64,000 nucleotides of DNA, taken from the NCBI RefSeq assembly GCF_009674885.1, contig NZ_WKKA01000005.1, positions 62,001-126,000 of the forward strand, written 5' to 3'. The notes under the pieces were generated by a model. It searched no databases, was not told the origin of the DNA, and saw nothing but the letters and a program-made list of their open reading frames with translations. Source of the stretch: Paracoccus sp. S-4012 (GTDB lineage: Bacteria > Pseudomonadota > Alphaproteobacteria > Rhodobacterales > Rhodobacteraceae). Made by a program: the position numbers and the translations under genes. Shown in pieces: positions 30,811 to 40,909 of the stretch (position 1 is its first letter; every line of letters starts with the position of its first letter).

Positions 30811-31280
30811 CGCTGACGCATTTCGACGCCGCCGGGCAGGCGCATATGGTCGATGTGTCGGAGAAGCCCGAGACCGCCCGCGAGGCCACAGCCGAGGGGG
30901 CGGTCGTCATGGCGCCCGAGACGCTGGTCCTTGCCCTCGGCGGGGCAGAGAAGGGCGACGTCCTCGGCGTCGCGCGCCTGGCCGGGATCATGGGCGCCAA
31001 GCGCACCGCCGAGCTGATCCCCCTCTGCCACCCGCTGCCGATCACCAAGGTGACGCTGGACCTCGCCGCCGACGAGGCGCTCCCCGGCATCCGCATCCGG
31101 GCCACGGTCCGCACCTCGGGCCGCACCGGCGTCGAGATGGAGGCGCTGACCGCCGTCAGCGTGGCGGCGCTGACCGTCTACGACATGCTCAAGGCCGCCG
31201 AGAAAGGCATGCGGATCGAGGGGATACGCCTGCTTTACAAGGCCGGCGGCAAGTCCGGCATCTGGGAGGCCGCGCCGTGA
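30807..31280 (+). CDS. moaC: Cyclic pyranopterin monophosphate synthase
   Basis: A 157-residue MoaC, which with MoaA makes cyclic pyranopterin monophosphate for molybdenum cofactor. Motifs: [74 protein letters not shown] and [13 protein letters not shown]. Coupled to trpC and moeA through four-base overlaps. Confidence 0.97.
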   Translation: MTLTHFDAAGQAHMVDVSEKPETAREATAEGAVVMAPETLVLALGGAEKGDVLGVARLAGIMGAKRTAELIPLCHPLPITKVTLDLAADEALPGIRIRATVRTSGRTGVEMEALTAVSVAALTVYDMLKAAEKGMRIEGIRLLYKAGGKSGIWEAAP

Positions 31281-32461
31281 TCCCGGTTGCCGAAGCCCTC
31301 GCCCGCACCCTCGCGCTTGCCGGTCCCGTTGCGGTCGAGGAGATTCCGCTGGTCGAGGCCTTCGGCCGCATCCTCGCCGCCCCCGCCACGGCCCGCCTGA
31401 CGCAACCGCCCTTCGATACCGCCTCGATGGACGGCTACGCGCTGCGCCGCTCCGACGCCGATCGCGCCTTGCGCGTGGTGGGTGAGGCGGCGGCGGGACG
31501 ACCATGGACCGGTCGCTTGGAGCCCGGCGCGGCGCTCAGGATCTTCACCGGCGCCCCGGTCCCCGACGGCGCCGACTGGGTGGTGATGCAGGAGAACACG
31601 GTTCGCGCAGGCGACCGGGTCACGATCAACGAGCCCGGAACGCACTCGAACATCCGCCTGCAAGGCAATGATTTCAGGGAAGGGTCGATTCTCGAACCGG
31701 GCCGTCGCCTGAATGCCGCCGATATCGGCCTGCTGGCTGCGATGAACTGCCCCCGGGTCGGCGTCGCGAAGCGCCCGCTGGTCGCCATCCTCCCCGGCGG
31801 TGACGAGTTGGTGCCCCCGGGCCAGACGCCTGCCCCCGGTCAGATCGTCAGCTCCAACGACCTCGCCATTGCGGCGCTTGTTGCCGAGACCGGCGCCCTA
31901 CCCCGCATCCTGCCCATCGCCCGCGACACCGAGGCGAGCCTGCGCGAGAGCCTGGAGGCCGCTTCGGATGCCGACCTGATCGTGACCATCGGCGGCGCCT
32001 CGGTCGGCGATCACGACCTCATCGGCCGCGTGACCGAGGGCATGGGCATGGACCGCGCCTTCTACAAGGTCGCCATGCGCCCCGGAAAGCCGCTGGTCGC
32101 CGGGCGCCTGGGCCGCACGGCGATGCTGGGCCTGCCGGGGAATCCGGTGTCGGCCCTGGTCTGCGGCATGATCTTCCTGCAGCCGCTGCTGCGGCGGATG
32201 ATGGGGCTTGCCTCCGATCCGCCGGTGCTCAAGGCCCGCCTCGGCCGCGATCTGCCGCCGGAGGGGCCGCGCCAGCACTACCTGCGCGCGGCGCTCGCGC
32301 CCGGCGCCGACCTGCCGGTGATAACGCCGCACGAGGATCAGGACAGCGCCCGCCTCCGGCTGCTGGCCGATTCCGGCGCGCTGCTGATCCGTCCGCCGGG
32401 CGATCCGGGGCGGATGACGGGCGAAATCATGGACTATCTCGCACTGCGCCGCGCCGGTTAA
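31277..32461 (+). CDS. moeA: Molybdopterin molybdenumtransferase
   Basis: A 394-residue MoeA, inserting molybdate into adenylated molybdopterin. It shows [34 protein letters not shown], the GGDELV-type segment ([11 protein letters not shown]), [23 protein letters not shown] and [11 protein letters not shown]. Starts with the GTG in the overlap with moaC. Nitrate reductase, not in this window, would be one user of the cofactor. Confidence 0.96.
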   Translation: MIPVAEALARTLALAGPVAVEEIPLVEAFGRILAAPATARLTQPPFDTASMDGYALRRSDADRALRVVGEAAAGRPWTGRLEPGAALRIFTGAPVPDGADWVVMQENTVRAGDRVTINEPGTHSNIRLQGNDFREGSILEPGRRLNAADIGLLAAMNCPRVGVAKRPLVAILPGGDELVPPGQTPAPGQIVSSNDLAIAALVAETGALPRILPIARDTEASLRESLEAASDADLIVTIGGASVGDHDLIGRVTEGMGMDRAFYKVAMRPGKPLVAGRLGRTAMLGLPGNPVSALVCGMIFLQPLLRRMMGLASDPPVLKARLGRDLPPEGPRQHYLRAALAPGADLPVITPHEDQDSARLRLLADSGALLIRPPGDPGRMTGEIMDYLALRRAG

Positions 32462-32516
32462 CCCGCGATTTACCGCTTGCGCGCTATTCCGTTGACCGGG
32501 AGACGTGATTCGTCTA

Positions 32517-32531
32517 GAACGAACGCGGAAC
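32517..32531. promoter_or_regulatory. LexA (SOS) box upstream of lexA
   Basis: GAAC-GAACGCG-GAAC is an exact match to the alphaproteobacterial LexA operator GAAC-N7-GAAC. It ends 31 bases before the lexA start codon, in the only gap between moeA and lexA, so it indicates negative autoregulation. Confidence 0.88.
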
Positions 32532-32562
32532 ACTTTGCGGCGGGCAGCGCGGGGGCCACGAG

Positions 32563-33255
32563 ATGTTGACGAAGAAGCAGGTGCAATTGCTGGAGTTCAT
32601 CCAGAAGCGGATGGACCGTGACGGGGTGCCGCCCTCCTTCGACGAGATGAAGGACGCGCTCGACCTGCGCTCGAAGTCCGGCATCCACCGCCTCGTCACC
32701 GCGCTCGAGGAACGCGGCTTCATCCGCCGCCTGCCCCATCGGGCCCGCGCGCTCGAGATCGTCCGACTGCCGGACGCCATGGCCCGCGCACGCGCCCCCG
32801 GTTTCACGCCCGCGGTGATCGAGGGCGACCGGATCGATCCGCCGCGCGGCGCGATGGTGGTGGAGGCCGCGGCCATAGAATTGCCGGTCATGGGCCGCAT
32901 CGCCGCGGGCGTGCCGATCGAGGCGATCTCCGAGGTCTCGCACCATATCGCCGTGCCGGGCAGCATGCTCGCGGGACGGGCGCATCACTATGCGCTCGAG
33001 GTGAAGGGCGATTCGATGATCGAGGCGGGCATCAACGACGGCGATGTGGTCGTGATCCGCGAGCAGACGACCGCCGACAACGGCGACATCGTCGTGGCCC
33101 TGGTCGAGGGATACGAGGCGACGCTGAAACGCTTCCGCCGCCGCGGCGCGATGATCGCGCTCGAGGCCGCCAACCCGGCCTTCGAGACCCGGATCCTGCC
33201 GGAGGAAAAGGTGAAGGTTCAGGGGCGCTTGGTGGGGCTGATCCGCAGTTACTGA
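32563..33255 (+). CDS. lexA: LexA repressor
   Basis: A 230-residue SOS repressor. N-terminal winged helix ([48 protein letters not shown]), a linker, then the self-cleaving S24 domain: scissile Ala115-Gly116 ([11 protein letters not shown]), catalytic Ser151 ([10 protein letters not shown]) and Lys189 (GYEATLKRF). All are intact, so RecA-stimulated cleavage is expected. It carries its own operator directly upstream. Confidence 0.97.
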   Translation: MLTKKQVQLLEFIQKRMDRDGVPPSFDEMKDALDLRSKSGIHRLVTALEERGFIRRLPHRARALEIVRLPDAMARARAPGFTPAVIEGDRIDPPRGAMVVEAAAIELPVMGRIAAGVPIEAISEVSHHIAVPGSMLAGRAHHYALEVKGDSMIEAGINDGDVVVIREQTTADNGDIVVALVEGYEATLKRFRRRGAMIALEAANPAFETRILPEEKVKVQGRLVGLIRSY

Positions 33256-33409
33256 GATCGGTGCTTGGCAGCACCTGTTCCGGGGCGCACCGGCTCTCGC
33301 CTTCTGAGCGACGGGGCGGTGATCGGAGGCGATAATGGCGAGGCATGTTGTCGCAGCCGAACATCGCAGGCTGTCGCCATCGGCGCGAGCCGCTGGTCCG
33401 GCGCGAGCC

Positions 33410-34363
33410 TTACAGCGGTGGCAATGCCATGAAGTCCGGCCCGGCTCGCTCAAGCAGTTCCGCCGCAAGATCGTCGCCCATCGCCATCGCGTCCGACTGG
33501 CTCCCCCGCCGCTCGCCGGTGATCGCGTCCGAGCCGTCGGGCCGCAGGATCTCACCGCGCAGCCACAAGCCGCCATCGGCCTCGATCTCGCAGAGGCCCG
33601 CAATCGGGGTCTCGCAGGAGCCGTCGAGGCGGGCCAGATACGCCCGCTCGGCCGCAACCCGCACCGCGGACGGCGCGTGGTTGATGGGCGTCAGAAGCAT
33701 CGCGGTGAGGTCGTCATTCGCCCGGCGCTCGACCCCGATCGCGCCCTGCGCCACCGCGGGCAGCATCTCCGCCACCTCGACGGGGCCGCGGGCGACGTCG
33801 CGTTGGTCGAGGCGGCTCAGGCCGGCCATCGCGAGGAAGGTGGCGTCGGCCACGCCGTCCTCGAGTTTCTTCAGCCTCGTCTGCACGTTGCCCCGGAACT
33901 CGACCAGCTTCAGGTCGTGGCGGCGCAGCGCGACCTGCGCCCGCCGGCGCAGGCTGGAGCTGCCGACCACCATGCCCGCGGGCATGGAGGCGAGGCTCTC
34001 GAAGCGGTGGCTCACGAAGGCGTCGCGGGGGTCCTCGCGGGGCAGGATGCAGTCGATGACCAGGCCTTCGGGCTGCAGGACGGGCATATCCTTCATCGAA
34101 TGCACGGCGATGTCGATCTCGCCATCGCCGAGGGCCTGCTCGATCTCGCGGGTGAAGAGGCCCTTGCCGCCAATCTCCCGCAGCGACCGGTCGAGGATGC
34201 GGTCGCCGGTGGTGCGGATGATGACGATCTCGAAGGCTTCGGTCGGCAGGTCATGGGCTTCGGCCAGCCGGTCGCGGGTCTCGTTGGCCTGGGCGAGCGC
34301 GAGGGCCGAGCCGCGGGTGCCGATGCGGAGGGGCTTCAGGGGCGTGGGCATGTCCATGCGCAT
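33410..34363 (-). CDS. hemC: Hydroxymethylbilane synthase
   Basis: A 317-residue porphobilinogen deaminase, polymerising four porphobilinogens for tetrapyrrole synthesis. Motifs: [72 protein letters not shown] and the dipyrromethane cofactor cysteine in DGSCETPIA. It diverges from hemE, with about 70 bases between the start codons. Feeds both heme and the heme d1 branch. Confidence 0.96.
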   Translation of the reverse strand: MRMDMPTPLKPLRIGTRGSALALAQANETRDRLAEAHDLPTEAFEIVIIRTTGDRILDRSLREIGGKGLFTREIEQALGDGEIDIAVHSMKDMPVLQPEGLVIDCILPREDPRDAFVSHRFESLASMPAGMVVGSSSLRRRAQVALRRHDLKLVEFRGNVQTRLKKLEDGVADATFLAMAGLSRLDQRDVARGPVEVAEMLPAVAQGAIGVERRANDDLTAMLLTPINHAPSAVRVAAERAYLARLDGSCETPIAGLCEIEADGGLWLRGEILRPDGSDAITGERRGSQSDAMAMGDDLAAELLERAGPDFMALPPL

Positions 34364-34435
34364 CGGCTAGCGCGACCCGCGCGGCTTGACAACCATCCCC
34401 CTGCGGGGTGGAACCGGCCAAAGCCCGGAGGCCCC

Positions 34436-35467
34436 ATGACCAAGACCATCCTGCGCGCCCTCGCGGGCGAGCGGCTGCCCGTCCCGCCGATCTGGATGAT
34501 GCGCCAGGCCGGGCGCTACCTGCCCGAATACCGCGCCACGCGGGCGCAGGCGGGGGATTTCCTCAAGCTCTGCTACAACCCCGACCTCGCGGCCGAGGTG
34601 ACGCTGCAGCCGATCCGCCGCTTCGGCTTCGACGCGGCGATCCTGTTTGCCGACATCCTGCTGGTGCCGCAGGCGCTCGGGGCCGACCTGTGGTTCGTGA
34701 CCGGCGAGGGGCCGCGGCTCTCGACCGTGACCACCGGCGAGGGCGTGGCCGGGCTGCGGCCCGCGGGCGCGGTCCACGAGACGCTGTCGCCGGTCTACGA
34801 GACGGTTCGCATCCTCTCCCGCGAACTCCCGGCCGAGACGACGCTGATCGGCTTCGCCGGTGCGCCGTGGACCGTCGCGACCTACATGGTCGCCGGTCGC
34901 GGCACCAGGGACCAGGGCCCGGCGCATGATTTCATCGCCCGCGACCGGGCGGGTTTTCAGGCGCTGATCGACCTCATCACCGGGGCGACGGTGGAATATC
35001 TCTCGGCGCAGGTCGAGGCCGGGGCTGAGGTGATAAAGCTCTTCGACAGTTGGGCCGGCAGCCTGCGCGGTCGCGACTTCGACGACTTCGCCGTGGCGCC
35101 GACCCGCGCGATCATCGCGGCGCTCAAGGCGCGGCACCCGCACACACCCGTCATCGCCTTCCCGCGCGAGGCGGGGCCGCGCTACGAGGGCTTCCACAAA
35201 GCCGTTGGCGCCGATTGCGTGGCGCTCGACAACAGCGTGGACCCGGACTGGGCCGCGGCCCACGTCCAGCGCGACGGCTGCGTGCAGGGGAACCTCGCGC
35301 CGGGGCACATGGTCACCGGCGGGCAGGCGCTGATCGACGAGACCCGGCGGATCGTTCGCGCCTTCTCGGGCGGGCCGCACATCTTCAATCTCGGCCACGG
35401 CATCACCCCCGACGCCGATCCCGAGAACGTGCGCCTGATGATCGAGACGGTGCGCGAGGGCGCCTGA
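34436..35467 (+). CDS. hemE: Uroporphyrinogen decarboxylase
   Basis: A 343-residue UroD. Signature 1 [19 protein letters not shown] and signature 2 [16 protein letters not shown] are present, with the catalytic Asp in [12 protein letters not shown] and the C-terminal [16 protein letters not shown]. It converts uroporphyrinogen III to coproporphyrinogen III and therefore competes with NirE for the same substrate. The divergent hemC/hemE gap carries a TTGACA hexamer at 34386 but no clear -10. Confidence 0.96.
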   Translation: MTKTILRALAGERLPVPPIWMMRQAGRYLPEYRATRAQAGDFLKLCYNPDLAAEVTLQPIRRFGFDAAILFADILLVPQALGADLWFVTGEGPRLSTVTTGEGVAGLRPAGAVHETLSPVYETVRILSRELPAETTLIGFAGAPWTVATYMVAGRGTRDQGPAHDFIARDRAGFQALIDLITGATVEYLSAQVEAGAEVIKLFDSWAGSLRGRDFDDFAVAPTRAIIAALKARHPHTPVIAFPREAGPRYEGFHKAVGADCVALDNSVDPDWAAAHVQRDGCVQGNLAPGHMVTGGQALIDETRRIVRAFSGGPHIFNLGHGITPDADPENVRLMIETVREGA

Positions 35468-35525
35468 GCTTCCCATCCGCGGGGCGGCGGCTTATCCGGG
35501 CGGCCGACCGGCGGCGCGAGGAATC

Positions 35526-36380
35526 ATGATCTATCAAGGCGGCGAGGACTGGCGGGCGGCCGAGGCCAAGCGCGTGATGCTGTTTGGCATGTCGGGCCTC
35601 GGCAAGACCTGGCTCTCGGCGCTGCTGCGCGGCTCGGGCGACTGGTTCCACTACTCGGTCGATTACCGCATCGGCACGCGCTACCTCGGCGAGGCGATCG
35701 CGGACGAGTTCAAGCGCGAGGCGATGCGGGTGCCCATGCTGCGCGAGCTGCTGATGAGCGATTCGGTCCGCATCACCTCCAACATCACCTTCGAGAACCT
35801 CGCCCCCCTCTCCTGCTGGGTCGGCAAGCCCGGCGATCCGGCCAGGGGCGGCCTGCCGATCGAGGAATACCGCCGCCGGCAGGCGCTGCACCGCGAGGCG
35901 GAGGTGGCGGCGCTGCTCGACACCGGGGCCTTCATCGACAAGGCGCGCGAGATCTACGGCTACCCGCATTTCGTCTGCGACACCTCGGGCTCGATCTGCG
36001 AGGTGGTGGACCCGGCGAACCCGGACGATCCGGTGCTGGACCGGCTCGGCGGCCTGATGCTGCCGGTCTGGATCAGGGGCAGCGAGGCGCATACGGAGGA
36101 GCTGATCCGCCGCTTCGACCGGGCACCGAAGCCGATGTATTACCGGCCCGAGTTCCTCGACGAGGCCTGGGCGGACTACACCGCCGCCCATCCCGGTCCG
36201 GTGGACCCCGACGCCTTCATCCGCTGGACCTATGCCCGCGCGCTGAAGGAGCGCCAGCCCCGCTATGCAGCCATGGCAAACCGGGGTGTCACCATCAGCG
36301 CCGAGGAGGTCGCTGCGCTGAAGACCCCGGACGACTATATCGACCTGATCGCCCGCGCGATCGACCGGAAGGAAGCCTGA
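35526..36380 (+). CDS. P-loop ATPase-like protein of unknown function, upstream of metA
   Basis: A 284-residue soluble protein with a Walker A motif close to the N-terminus (MLFGMSGLGKTWLS, residues 18-31) and then SVDYRIGTRYLGEAI. Later features include FVCDTSGSICEVVD, a Walker-B-like acidic strand without a firm match, and aromatic-rich YYRPEFLDEAWADY. It looks like a small nucleotide-binding kinase- or GTPase-like fold. I do not recognise a named family. It sits three bases before metA and so is probably co-transcribed with it, but no link to methionine synthesis can be shown. Confidence 0.7.
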   Translation: MIYQGGEDWRAAEAKRVMLFGMSGLGKTWLSALLRGSGDWFHYSVDYRIGTRYLGEAIADEFKREAMRVPMLRELLMSDSVRITSNITFENLAPLSCWVGKPGDPARGGLPIEEYRRRQALHREAEVAALLDTGAFIDKAREIYGYPHFVCDTSGSICEVVDPANPDDPVLDRLGGLMLPVWIRGSEAHTEELIRRFDRAPKPMYYRPEFLDEAWADYTAAHPGPVDPDAFIRWTYARALKERQPRYAAMANRGVTISAEEVAALKTPDDYIDLIARAIDRKEA

Positions 36381-36383
36381 GAG

Positions 36384-37310
36384 ATGCCGATCACCCTGCC
36401 CGAGGACCTGCCCGCCTACGACATCCTGAAGTCGGAAGGCGTGATGGTCATGTCGCCGGGCCGGGCCGCCATGCAGGACATCCGGCCGCTCAGGATCGGG
36501 CTGCTGAACCTGATGCCGAAGAAGATCCAGACCGAGAACCAGTTTGCCCGGCTGATCGGCGCGACGCCCTTGCAGATCGACCTGTCGCTGATCCGCATGT
36601 CCGACCACGAGAGCAAGAACACCGCCGCCGACCACATGGCCTCGTTCTACCGGCCCTTCTCGGAGGTCGAGGCCTCGGGCGAGCGCTTCGACGGGCTGAT
36701 CGTGACCGGCGCGCCCATCGAGCACCTGCCCTTCGAGGAGGTGACGTATTGGGACGAGCTGACCCGGGTCTTCGACTGGACCCAGAGCCATGTCCATTCG
36801 ACCTTCGGCGTCTGCTGGGGCGGCATGGCGATGGCGTGGCATTTCCACGGGCTGCCCAAGCACCTGCTGGGGGGCAAGGCCTTCGGCTGCTTCCGGCACC
36901 AGAACCTCGCGCCCGCCTCGCCCTTCCTGCGCGGCTTTTCGGACGACGTGCTGATCCCCGTCAGCCGCTGGACCGAGGTGCGGCAGGAGGACATCGACGC
37001 CCGGCCCGGCCTGACGACGCTGCTCGCCTCGGACGAGGTGGGGCCGTGCCTGGTCGAAGACCCGGGCCACCGCGCGCTCTACATCTACAACCACCTCGAA
37101 TACGACAGCGACACGCTGAAGCAGGAATATGACCGCGACGCGGCCCTGGGCGCCGCCATCGGGGTGCCGGTGAACTACTACCCCGACGACGACCCGTCCT
37201 GCCTGCCGACAAACCGCTGGCGCAGCCACGCGCATCTGCTCTACGGCAACTGGATCAACGAGATCTACCAGACGACGCCGTTCGATCTGGCCGACCTGCG
37301 CCTGCCCTGA
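36384..37310 (+). CDS. metA: Homoserine O-acyltransferase (MetA family), probably acetyl-CoA-specific
   Basis: A 308-residue MetA. The catalytic Cys is in [12 protein letters not shown], and the C-terminal Glu/His regions ([28 protein letters not shown]) are present. At the position that sets acyl-CoA choice (Gly111 in the E. coli enzyme, Glu in the acetyltransferases) this protein has Glu113 ([11 protein letters not shown]), so it should make O-acetylhomoserine rather than O-succinylhomoserine. That is a residue-based prediction. Confidence 0.93.
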   Translation: MPITLPEDLPAYDILKSEGVMVMSPGRAAMQDIRPLRIGLLNLMPKKIQTENQFARLIGATPLQIDLSLIRMSDHESKNTAADHMASFYRPFSEVEASGERFDGLIVTGAPIEHLPFEEVTYWDELTRVFDWTQSHVHSTFGVCWGGMAMAWHFHGLPKHLLGGKAFGCFRHQNLAPASPFLRGFSDDVLIPVSRWTEVRQEDIDARPGLTTLLASDEVGPCLVEDPGHRALYIYNHLEYDSDTLKQEYDRDAALGAAIGVPVNYYPDDDPSCLPTNRWRSHAHLLYGNWINEIYQTTPFDLADLRLP

Positions 37311-37387
37311 CCCCGCGCAGCCGCATTGCATTCGCGCGGCGCGGAGGGCTACGCCTGTGCAGGACGGGGGCACAGGGGGACGGCGTC

Positions 37388-38275
37388 GTGAGCAAGAAGT
37401 CCGGGCTGAAGATTCCCTTCGTCGGCGACATCACCCGCTACCTCAAGGAGGACGCCCCGAAGGAGGTCCGCCGCGCCATCGAGAAGGCCGACGAGGACGA
37501 CATCCTCGACCCGAGCTATCCCTATCGCGACGAGATGAAGAAGGACGACTACAACGACGGCATCGACGCGCTGCAGGTCGAGCTGGTCAAGATGCTGCGC
37601 GACGTGATCAGCACCGGCAAGCGGCTGGCTGTGATCTTCGAGGGGCGTGACGCCGCCGGCAAGGGCGGCGCCATCGAGACCCTGCGCGAACACCTCAATC
37701 CGCGCAGCGCCTATATCGTGGCCCTGCCGACCCCGACCGAGCGCGAATCCGGTCAGTGGTATTTCCAGCGATACGTGGCCCAGCTTCCCGCCGCAGCCGA
37801 GTTCGCCCTCTTCGACCGCAGCTGGTACAACCGCGGCGTGGTCGAGACGGTGTTCGGCTTCACCACCGACGAGGACCGGCAGCGGTTCTTCCGCCAGCTT
37901 CCCGAGTTCGAGCGGATGCTGGTGGATGACGGCATCATCCTCGTGAAACTGTGGCTCAGCGTCGGCCGGGCCGAGCAGCTCAAGCGGTTCCTCAAGCGCG
38001 AGCGCGATCCCCTGAAGCAGTGGAAGCTGAGCCGGATCGACGTCGAGGGGCTGGCGAAATGGGAGGACTACACCCGCGCCATTTCGGAGACGCTGACGCT
38101 CAGCCATACGATCGACGCCCCCTGGACGGTGATCCGCAGCGACGACAAGCGCCGGGCCCGGATCGCCGCGGTGCAGACGGTGCTGGGCCGCGTGGACTAT
38201 GCGGGCAAGGATGAGGGCGTCATCGGCGAGGTGGACGCCGGCATCTGCGGCGGCCTCGACCTGCTGGCGCCCTGA
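37388..38275 (+). CDS. ppk2: Polyphosphate kinase 2
   Basis: A 295-residue PPK2-family enzyme using polyphosphate to phosphorylate nucleoside diphosphates. Walker A is [18 protein letters not shown], the lid/Walker B region is [13 protein letters not shown], and [18 protein letters not shown] and KLWLSVG follow. Length and single domain fit class I. Start is the GTG at 37388, with a G-rich ribosome site eight bases upstream. Confidence 0.93.
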   Translation: MSKKSGLKIPFVGDITRYLKEDAPKEVRRAIEKADEDDILDPSYPYRDEMKKDDYNDGIDALQVELVKMLRDVISTGKRLAVIFEGRDAAGKGGAIETLREHLNPRSAYIVALPTPTERESGQWYFQRYVAQLPAAAEFALFDRSWYNRGVVETVFGFTTDEDRQRFFRQLPEFERMLVDDGIILVKLWLSVGRAEQLKRFLKRERDPLKQWKLSRIDVEGLAKWEDYTRAISETLTLSHTIDAPWTVIRSDDKRRARIAAVQTVLGRVDYAGKDEGVIGEVDAGICGGLDLLAP

Positions 38276-38290
38276 GGAAAGGAGAGACGG

Positions 38291-39034
38291 ATGGAACTTG
38301 CTGAGCATCGGGTGGTGGTGACGGGCGCGGCCTCGGGCCTTGGCGCCGCGACGGCGGCGCATCTGGCGGCCGAGGGCAGCCGGGTGTTCCTGCTCGACCG
38401 CGAGGCCTCGGTGGCCGAGACGGCGGAGGGGATCGGCGGCGGCCATGCGCTCTGTGATGTCACCGACGAGGGCTCGGCCCAGGCCGCAATCGCGGCGGCG
38501 GTGGAGCACATGGGCGGCATCACCGCGGCCGTGAACTGCGCCGGGATCGCGCCCGCGGCGCGCGTGGTCGGCCGCGAGGGTCCGCATCCGCTCGACCTCT
38601 TCCGCCGGGTGATCGAGGTGAACCTGATCGGCAGCTTCAACATCGCCCGCCTCGCCGCCGCCGAGATGGCGAAGAACGCGGGCGAGGAGAAGGGCGTGAT
38701 CGTCAACACCGCCTCGGTCGCCGCCTTCGAGGGGCAGAAGGGCCAGGCCGCCTATGCCGCCTCCAAGGCCGGGATCGCCGGGCTGACGCTGCCGATGGCA
38801 CGCGACCTCGCAGGCTTGGGCATCCGCGTCTGCGCCATCGCGCCGGGCATCTTCGGCACGCCGATGCTGCGGGGGCTGCCGCAGGAGGTGCAGGACAGCC
38901 TCGCCGCCGAGGTGACCTTCCCGCGAAGGCTGGGAGAGCCGGAGGAGTTCGCGCGCACGGTCGCGTTCATCCTGCGCACGGGCTATCTCAACGGCGAGGT
39001 GATCCGGCTCGACGGCGCGCTCAGGATGCGCTGA
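38291..39034 (+). CDS. Short-chain dehydrogenase, 3-hydroxyacyl-CoA dehydrogenase type II-like
   Basis: A 247-residue classical SDR: Rossmann TGAASGLGAATA, NCAGIA, active-site Ser in NTASVAAFEGQ and the catalytic YAASK. The segment APGIFGTPMLRGLPQEVQ and overall length match the HSD17B10/3-hydroxy-2-methylbutyryl-CoA dehydrogenase group, suggesting acyl-CoA or steroid-type substrates. It starts 15 bases after ppk2 and ends in front of a hairpin terminator. Confidence 0.85.
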   Translation: MELAEHRVVVTGAASGLGAATAAHLAAEGSRVFLLDREASVAETAEGIGGGHALCDVTDEGSAQAAIAAAVEHMGGITAAVNCAGIAPAARVVGREGPHPLDLFRRVIEVNLIGSFNIARLAAAEMAKNAGEEKGVIVNTASVAAFEGQKGQAAYAASKAGIAGLTLPMARDLAGLGIRVCAIAPGIFGTPMLRGLPQEVQDSLAAEVTFPRRLGEPEEFARTVAFILRTGYLNGEVIRLDGALRMR

Positions 39035-39039
39035 GGCCC

Positions 39040-39079
39040 GATCCTTCGCCAGAAGGATCGTTTCTTCTGCGAGGAAACG
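39040..39079. terminator. Double hairpin between convergent genes
   Basis: GATCCTTC-GCCA-GAAGGATC (39040-39059) is immediately followed by, and shares two bases with, a second inverted repeat CGTTTC...GAAACG (39059-39079). It lies between the stops of the convergent SDR and nucleosidase genes, so it can terminate in both directions. Confidence 0.75.
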
Positions 39080-39083
39080 GCTT

Positions 39084-39701
39084 TCAATCGAGCAGGCCCT
39101 CGCGCAGCGCCGCCTCCAACTCGTCCACCACTTCGGCCAGCCGCGCGTCGATGACCGGCAGCGCGTCGGACCAGTCGCCGATATGGCCGAGCTCGTCCGC
39201 CCCGTCCGAGATGCCGCGCAGCCCGATCATCGGCACGCCGAAATGCTGGCAGGCGCGGAGGTGGGCGTAGGTCTCCATGTCCACCATGTCCTCGGCGATG
39301 GCCGCGTAGGCGCCGCCGCTGACGACGTTCGCGCCGGTCGAGAGGCTGGCAGCGGGCAGGCCCGGCAGGCGCAGCGGCAGTTCGACCAGCACCGGCAGGT
39401 CGAGGAACGGCACCTGCCCGCGCGGGAATCCGAGGGGCGAGCCGTCGATGTCGCGCCAGGCGACGTGGCTGACCTGATAGACCTCGCCCTGCTTCAGCCG
39501 CCGCGAACCGGCCGAGCCGAGCGAGACCACGAGGTCGGGGCGCTCGGCGGCCAGCATCGCGGTCAGCCGGACGGCGGCCTCGACCGGGCCGATGCCGGTT
39601 ATCAGCGGCGCGATCCGCGCGCGCAGGGCGGGCCCGTATTCCAGCTCCGCCGCCATGACGAACAGCACCCGCCTGCCGCCCATGCCTGCGATTTCCGTCA
39701 T
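39084..39701 (-). CDS. 5'-methylthioadenosine/S-adenosylhomocysteine nucleosidase-like protein
   Basis: A 205-residue protein of the PNP/UDP phosphorylase fold. It has MAAELEYGPALRARI and ITGIGPVEAAVRL near the start, VVSLGSAGSRRLKQGEVYQVSHV, the base/ribose-binding DMVDMETYAHLRA (Met-Glu) and the catalytic Asp in RGISDGADELGHIGDW. It should cleave the glycosidic bond of MTA or SAH in methionine salvage. It is slightly shorter than the E. coli enzyme. Confidence 0.85.
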   Translation of the reverse strand: MTEIAGMGGRRVLFVMAAELEYGPALRARIAPLITGIGPVEAAVRLTAMLAAERPDLVVSLGSAGSRRLKQGEVYQVSHVAWRDIDGSPLGFPRGQVPFLDLPVLVELPLRLPGLPAASLSTGANVVSGGAYAAIAEDMVDMETYAHLRACQHFGVPMIGLRGISDGADELGHIGDWSDALPVIDARLAEVVDELEAALREGLLD

Positions 39702-39820
39702 CCGTTCACCCGTCCTTAACCCCTGACCCCCACAATCGCGTCAACACCCGCGCGCCGCTTGCACGGGGCCAAGGGCGCCTCTAGCTTTCTGCCGCGAACT
39801 CCACCCGAAAGGCCACCTGC

Positions 39821-40873
39821 ATGACCTTCCTCCGCCCCGCCCTGCTCGCCAGCACCGCCGTCCTGGCGCTCGGCGTGCCGGCGCTCGCCGCCGATCCCGA
39901 ACTCACGGTCTTCGACTGGGCTGGCTTCGAAGAGCCGGCCATCTTCCAGGGCTACATCGACCAGCACGGCGACAGCCCGACCTTCTCCTTCTACGGCGAC
40001 GACGACGAGGCGTTCCAGAAGCTCGCCTCGGGCTTCCGCGCGGACGTGGCGCATCCCTGCAGCCAGATGGTTTCGAAATACCGCGACGCCGACCTGATCG
40101 AGCCCTGGGACGTGAGCCGCATCCCGGCCTTCGGGACCATCGACCCCGAGATCATGGCCTCGCCGGTGTTCCAGGACGAGGGCGGCGTCTGGTACATCCC
40201 GGCCGACTGGGGCGCGACCGCGATCGCCTACAACACCGAGACGGTGCCGGAGGAGGACGTCTCGACGCTGCAGGTGTTCGTGAACCCGGACTACGCGGGC
40301 CGCACCTCGCTGCCCGACAGCGCGGATGACGTCTGGGCGCTGGCCTATCTGGCGACCGGCGTTACCGACTGGACCGACGTGACCGACGAGCAGTTCCAGG
40401 CCGCCGCCGATTGGCTGCGCGAGGCGCATCAGAACGTCTCGGCCTACTGGTCCGATCCCAATCAGATGGCGCAGATGATGGCCTCGGGCGCGGTGGACGT
40501 GGCCTGGTCGTGGAACGACGGGCCGACCTATCTCAAGGAAGACGGTTTCCCGGTGGGCTTCCAGCGCGAGGCGAAGGAGGGTTCCTCGACCTTCATCTGC
40601 GGCTTCGTGAACCTCAAGAACGGGCCCGGCAGCGAGGACAAGGCCTATGACTTCATCAATGCCTGGCTGGCCCCTTCGGCCGGGCCGGCGCTGCTCGACG
40701 TGATCGGCTACGGGCACAGCTCCTCGGCAGCGATGGCCGAGATCAGCGAGGAGGACAAGGTCGCGGCCGGGATCAGCGCGATCGACGCCCCGGTGCTGGA
40801 GCAGACCCCGAACGACCCCGCGCAGCGCGAGCGGCAGCTGGCCGAGTTCGAGAAGATCAAGGCCGGGTTCTGA
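39821..40873 (+). CDS. PotD-like periplasmic polyamine-type solute-binding protein (orphan)
   Basis: A 350-residue secreted protein: signal peptide ending VPALAA, then LTVFDWAGFEEPAIFQGYIDQHG, FRADVAHPCSQMVSKYRDADLIEPWD and WYIPADWGATAIAYNTE, typical of spermidine/putrescine-type ABC substrate-binding proteins. No permease or ATPase genes adjoin it, so it probably works with a transporter encoded elsewhere. The ligand cannot be fixed from sequence. Confidence 0.85.
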   Translation: MTFLRPALLASTAVLALGVPALAADPELTVFDWAGFEEPAIFQGYIDQHGDSPTFSFYGDDDEAFQKLASGFRADVAHPCSQMVSKYRDADLIEPWDVSRIPAFGTIDPEIMASPVFQDEGGVWYIPADWGATAIAYNTETVPEEDVSTLQVFVNPDYAGRTSLPDSADDVWALAYLATGVTDWTDVTDEQFQAAADWLREAHQNVSAYWSDPNQMAQMMASGAVDVAWSWNDGPTYLKEDGFPVGFQREAKEGSSTFICGFVNLKNGPGSEDKAYDFINAWLAPSAGPALLDVIGYGHSSSAAMAEISEEDKVAAGISAIDAPVLEQTPNDPAQRERQLAEFEKIKAGF

Positions 40874-40909
40874 GGGGATGCCGGGGTCCGGCGCCATGCC
40901 GGGCCCCGG

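Noticed and set aside
33256-33409. Possible small gene between lexA and hemC
   Set aside because: A short frame starting ATGGCGAGGCATG exists but lacks a family match, runs into hemC antisense and has no clear ribosome site. Convergent gap left unannotated.
34386-34391. TTGACA hexamer between hemC and hemE as promoter
   Set aside because: A matching -10 hexamer at proper spacing was not found, so it is not listed as a promoter.
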